A DNA stretch of 9,210 nt from Bacillota bacterium (GTDB lineage Bacteria; Bacillota; Clostridia; Peptostreptococcales; Anaerovoracaceae), in assembly GCA_016281165.1 (NCBI GenBank), contig JAEEIC010000088.1:1-9210 (forward strand). Direction: 5' to 3'. Shown here piece by piece: positions 6,735 to 9,210 of this stretch. Under the pieces are notes generated by a model that was not told the origin of the DNA, did no database searches, and saw only the letters and a program-made list of their open reading frames with translations. Numbering within the stretch: position 1 is the first letter of the stretch; every line of letters begins with the position of its first letter. Made by a program: the position numbers and the translations under genes.

Positions 6735-6754
6735 GCGATAACGTATGCACGAGT

Positions 6755-6783
6755 ATAATATCAGCCTCTGTCAGAAATTGCAA
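6755..6783 (-). promoter_or_regulatory. Predicted sigma-70-type promoter of the rimP-nusA-infB operon
   Basis: A -35 of TTGCAA (6778-6783, 4/6 consensus) and a -10 of TATTAT (6755-6760) are separated by exactly 17 bp. Transcription would begin near 6748, giving a leader of about 58 nt that includes the hairpin. The -35 starts 7 bp after the VOC stop codon. An overlapping TATACT (6752-6757) is an alternative -10 with worse spacing. Confidence 0.65.
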
Positions 6784-6790
6784 GCTTTTT

Positions 6791-7174
6791 CTAAAGCTCC
6801 TGGAAGAATTCTATCTCCTCGCCCAGGGGCCCGTGTATGAAGGCGCAGCGGATGGGATAAGGAGGCTCGGACTTGATGATGACCTCCTTGGGGCCGGTGA
6901 ATACCTCGTATCCGGCTTCCGTGACCGTCTTTACGCAGGCGTCGAGATCGTCCGTCGCCAGAGCCAGGTGCTGGAGAGTGCCGAGCACGCCGGTGATGGG
7001 GTTCACGCCGTCGGTGAACTCCAGGACGCTCTCCCCGACCTTGATCATGCAGCCCGTGGGCCATCTGCGCAGGATCTCAAGACCCAGCACGTTGGTGTAG
7101 AAATCGACAGCCCTGACGAAGTCCTCATGCTCGGCCTTCATCGCGATGTGATGTATCTTTTTTATAAGAGCCAT
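6791..7174 (-). CDS. VOC-family (glyoxalase/bleomycin-resistance fold) metalloprotein
   Basis: A 127-residue single-domain protein with the paired beta-alpha-beta-beta-beta modules of the vicinal oxygen chelate superfamily. The first module runs from KIHHIAM through FYTNVLGLEI to VLEF, the second from LQHLALATDD through TEAGYEV to HGPLGEEIEFFQ. Likely metal ligands are His9, Glu52, His69 and Glu122, the usual H/E/H/E set, so an active metal site is plausible. The substrate cannot be named; glyoxalase I-like or epimerase-like activity is possible, and automatic annotation as lactoylglutathione lyase would be a guess. The start is the ATG at 7174, with GGGAGGT (7181-7187) 6 nt upstream; a TTG at 7195 would include the ribosome binding site. 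It is divergent from the hexokinase gene and lies upstream of the rimP operon. Confidence 0.85.
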   Translation of the reverse strand: MALIKKIHHIAMKAEHEDFVRAVDFYTNVLGLEILRRWPTGCMIKVGESVLEFTDGVNPITGVLGTLQHLALATDDLDACVKTVTEAGYEVFTGPKEVIIKSEPPYPIRCAFIHGPLGEEIEFFQEL

Positions 7175-7206
7175 ATATTTACCTCCCGGTATCAATTATT
7201 TACCAC

Positions 7207-7215
7207 ATTATAGCA
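7207..7215 (-). promoter_or_regulatory. Extended -10 promoter for the VOC gene
   Basis: TGCTATAAT (perfect TATAAT at 7207-7212 with an upstream TGN) reads towards the VOC gene and predicts a start near 7200, about 26 nt before its ATG. No good -35 is visible at the right distance (TATCAT at 7230-7235), which is acceptable for extended -10 promoters. Confidence 0.6.
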
Positions 7216-7230
7216 CATCAAGAAGCAGTA

Positions 7231-7239
7231 TGATATAAT
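7231..7239 (+). promoter_or_regulatory. Extended -10 promoter for hexokinase-pgi
   Basis: TGATATAAT (perfect TATAAT at 7234-7239 with TGN upstream) reads towards the hexokinase gene, predicting a start near 7246 and a leader of about 20 nt. The -35 position (TAGCAC, 7211-7216) is poor and overlaps the -10 of the opposing VOC promoter. I see no cre-like catabolite operator. Confidence 0.6.
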
Positions 7240-7265
7240 CGATTTGATATTGAAAGGATCCTTGG

Positions 7266-8516
7266 ATGAACGGATTTGACGAGATCAGGATAAAGAGTTT
7301 TTTGAAAGAAAGCGGCATGAGCCCGGCGCCCGAAGCGGAAGAAGATCCCGCCGGCTGCGCCCTGAGGATCGCGGAAGAGCTGAAGGACTGCGCTCTTAAA
7401 AAGAACAGTTCCTTCGCCATGCTCCCCTCCGGTATCAGGGCCGAAGCTCTGCCGGATCGCCTTCCCCCCACCCTCGCCGTCGACATCGGCGGCACCAACA
7501 CCAGACTGGTCCTGATCGAAGGCAGCTTAAAGGACGGCCTCAGTGAAAGGGATCTAAAGGTCTTCGAGACTCCCGGCAGGCGCGGGACCATCAGCGCGGA
7601 GCGCTTCTTTGACGAGATCGGGGACATGATCGCTCCCTATGAGTGCGAAAGGATAGGCGTATGCTTTTCCTTCGTCGCGGAGATACTGCCGGACGGCGAC
7701 GGCCGCGTCGTCGCCCTGAGCAAGGAGGTCGACGTAAAGGGCTGCGAAGGGCTCGTCATAGGCAGGGAGATAAACAAAAGGCTCGCCTCCCGCGGCAAAG
7801 CTCCCGTGAGGGTCACGGTCATCAACGACAGCTGCGCGGCCTTCCTCGGGGCCGGAGCGAGATACGGACGTATCCCCGACGCCTCCTTCATACTGGGGAC
7901 GGGCTACAACAACTGCTACTGCGAGCCCCTGCTCGGAGGGATGCTGGTCAACACCGAGAGCGGCAGATACACCGGCTTTCCTCTGGGAGACTACGACAGG
8001 GCGGCCGACCGCGGTTCCGCCTATCAGGGAGACTTTCTGGCGGAGAAGATGATCAGCGGAGAATACCTGGGCGCGGCCATAGCGTGCGCCGCCCTCGGAG
8101 CCTGCGAAAAAGGCCTCATGAGCCCCGCTTTTGCCGGCTTCGTCTCAGAGTCCGGCCTTCCCGGTACCAGCGCTATCAGCGCCTTCCTCTCCGGCGCGGA
8201 GAGCCCCTTAAGAGACGCCCTGCCCGAAGAAGACAGAAAGGTATTCGCCTTCATCGCCCGCGAGCTGCTCAGAAGATCCGCCCTCTACGCGGCGGTACTC
8301 ACCTCGGCCTGCGTCATCAGGAGGCAGCCGGAGCCCGGCAAAAAGATACTGATCGCGGCCGAAGGCTCCACCTACATGAAGACAGGCCTGCTCAGGACCC
8401 TCACCGACCGTTACATCGATGAAATATCAAATACAGTTCTCGGGATGCCCTGCGAGATCCTCAGCGCCGAAGGTACGGTGCTGGGCGGGACCGCCATCGG
8501 GGCGAACATGATATGA
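7266..8516 (+). CDS. Eukaryotic-type hexokinase (Hexokinase_1/Hexokinase_2 family)
   Basis: A 416-residue sugar kinase of the eukaryote-like hexokinase family, predicted to phosphorylate glucose (and possibly other hexoses) with ATP. Visible marks are SFAMLPSG (49-56), as in the SLxMLP segment of yeast and animal enzymes, the phosphate-1 loop VDIGGTNTR (72-80), FSF (134-136) with the following sugar-loop SKE, the catalytic-type Asp188 in VINDSCAAF, the phosphate-2 motif ILGTGYNNCYCE (209-220), and late adenosine-binding segments EGSTYMKT and EGTVLGGTAIGANM. It lacks the CxCGxxGC zinc motif of bacterial ROK glucokinases. Length is near the roughly 450-residue single-domain enzymes. The ATG follows GAAAGGA by 7 nt. 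The adjacent pgi supports a glycolytic role; exact sugar specificity is not visible. Confidence 0.88.
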   Translation: MNGFDEIRIKSFLKESGMSPAPEAEEDPAGCALRIAEELKDCALKKNSSFAMLPSGIRAEALPDRLPPTLAVDIGGTNTRLVLIEGSLKDGLSERDLKVFETPGRRGTISAERFFDEIGDMIAPYECERIGVCFSFVAEILPDGDGRVVALSKEVDVKGCEGLVIGREINKRLASRGKAPVRVTVINDSCAAFLGAGARYGRIPDASFILGTGYNNCYCEPLLGGMLVNTESGRYTGFPLGDYDRAADRGSAYQGDFLAEKMISGEYLGAAIACAALGACEKGLMSPAFAGFVSESGLPGTSAISAFLSGAESPLRDALPEEDRKVFAFIARELLRRSALYAAVLTSACVIRRQPEPGKKILIAAEGSTYMKTGLLRTLTDRYIDEISNTVLGMPCEILSAEGTVLGGTAIGANMI

Positions 8517-8528
8517 AAGGAAGATAAT

Positions 8529-9210
8529 ATGCGTATAGATATCAGCGGGACCGGGCTCGAGAGCCTCGACTTCAATGCCGGATACGGCGCCCTTGACAGA
8601 CTGCTGCAAAAGAGCGGCAGAGGCAGCGAGTTCACCGGCTGGACGTCCCTTCCCGCCGCCGTGAGCGGAGAGGAATACGCCCGCGTCAAAGCCTGCGCGA
8701 AGCGCATCAGAGAAGACGCCGACGTGCTCATAGTCGTCGGCATAGGCGGTTCCTACCTGGGAGCGAGAGCCGCTATCGAGCTCCTCAAGAGCCCCAGGCA
8801 CAACAGCGTGGATAAGCCTCAGGTATATTTCCTGGGCAACGGCATCGCGGGAGAAGACGTCCTGCAGGTCTTAAGGCTCATCGAGGGCAAGAAGACCTAC
8901 CTCAATGTGATCTCCAAGTCGGGGACGACTCTGGAGCCCGCCCTCGCCTTCCGCGTCTTAAGAGAGAAGCTCGAAAAGGAGCTGGGAAGAGAAGAAGCCG
9001 CGAAGAGGATCGTCTGCACGACCGACAAGGCGAGAGGAGCCTTAAGGACACTTGCCCTTGAGGAGGGATACGAGTGCTTCGTGATCCCCGACGACGTCGG
9101 AGGCCGCTACAGCGTGCTGAGCCCGGTCGGCCTGCTGCCAATGGCAGCCGCCGGCATCGATATCGACGCCGTGATGGAGGGAGCGGCCCTGGCTTCGGAT
9201 CAGTTTACCG
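8529..9210 (+). CDS. pgi: Glucose-6-phosphate isomerase, N-terminal part
   Basis: The first 227 codons of an isomerase that interconverts glucose-6-phosphate and fructose-6-phosphate; the gene continues past the window edge. Marks include DVLIVVGIGGSYLGARAA (GIGGS at 71-75), the phosphate-binding SKSGTTLEP (from residue 129), TTDKARGALRTLA, and VIPDDVGGRYSVLSPVGLLP, close to the family signature and strongly Bacillus-like. The ATG at 8529 lies 12 nt after the hexokinase stop with AAGGAAG between them, so both genes are surely co-transcribed. The enzyme uses the product of the upstream kinase as its substrate. I see no frame disruption in the visible part. Confidence 0.96.
   Translation, partial: MRIDISGTGLESLDFNAGYGALDRLLQKSGRGSEFTGWTSLPAAVSGEEYARVKACAKRIREDADVLIVVGIGGSYLGARAAIELLKSPRHNSVDKPQVYFLGNGIAGEDVLQVLRLIEGKKTYLNVISKSGTTLEPALAFRVLREKLEKELGREEAAKRIVCTTDKARGALRTLALEEGYECFVIPDDVGGRYSVLSPVGLLPMAAAGIDIDAVMEGAALASDQFT

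Noticed and set aside
6690..6748. A riboswitch in the rimP leader
   Set aside because: The predicted leader is only about 58 nt, mostly taken up by one simple hairpin, with no room for a ligand-binding core.
6783..6798. Small 6-bp hairpin (AGCTTT/AAAGCT) at the VOC stop codon as a terminator
   Set aside because: The stem is short and AT-rich and no U-run follows on the minus strand; the stronger 12-bp hairpin at 6707-6734 is the better candidate.
7208..7627. Minus-strand frame opposite the hexokinase start
   Set aside because: It would begin inside hexokinase and end in the divergent promoter region; the hexokinase frame carries the conserved motifs.
8427..8801. Minus-strand frame opposite the hexokinase end and pgi start
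   Set aside because: The sense strand encodes recognisable hexokinase and isomerase sequence; no motif or ribosome binding site supports this frame.

Overview
The window looks like chromosomal DNA from a moderately GC-rich member of the Bacillota, most likely class Clostridia. The evidence is the gene order (rimP-nusA-ylxR-infB-rbfA-nrnA-truB), strong GGAGG-type ribosome binding sites, use of TTG and GTG starts, AT-rich promoters in GC-rich DNA, and a Bacillus-like glucose-6-phosphate isomerase. A genus cannot be named from the sequence alone.

Positions 1-6783 (minus strand) hold one long transcription/translation operon. A sigma-70-type promoter (TTGCAA, 17 bp, TATTAT) leads into a short leader. 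The leader contains a perfect 12-bp hairpin followed by U5 and then, directly, the Shine-Dalgarno of rimP. After it come rimP (30S maturation), nusA (transcription elongation/termination), ylxR (RNA-binding protein, RNase P modulator family), infB (IF2), rbfA (30S maturation), nrnA (DHH nanoRNase/pAp phosphatase) and the first 26 codons of truB (tRNA psi55 synthase). From nusA to truB the genes overlap or nearly touch (TGATG at nusA/ylxR, 11-nt overlap at ylxR/infB, GTGA at rbfA/nrnA). This indicates tight translational coupling. The ylxQ and ylxP genes found in the Bacillus version of this operon are absent here.

Positions 6791-7174 (minus strand) encode a small VOC/glyoxalase-fold metalloprotein. 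Its stop codon lies 7 bp before the -35 of the rimP promoter, so the leader hairpin may also end VOC transcripts.

Positions 7175-7265 are a compact divergent control region with two extended -10 promoters facing away from each other. They are so close that two polymerases could hardly occupy both. Positions 7266-9210 (plus strand) hold a glycolysis-entry operon: a eukaryotic-type (non-ROK) hexokinase, then pgi, which runs off the end of the window. Together these two convert glucose to fructose-6-phosphate.

I see no mobile element, CRISPR array, tRNA/rRNA gene or defence system. This is a housekeeping region. The points most worth a second look are the rimP leader hairpin (a possible NusA-responsive attenuator), a SAP/HeH-like C-terminal tail on NusA, the very long two-part disordered N-terminus of IF2, the loss of ylxQ, and the shared hexokinase/VOC control region.
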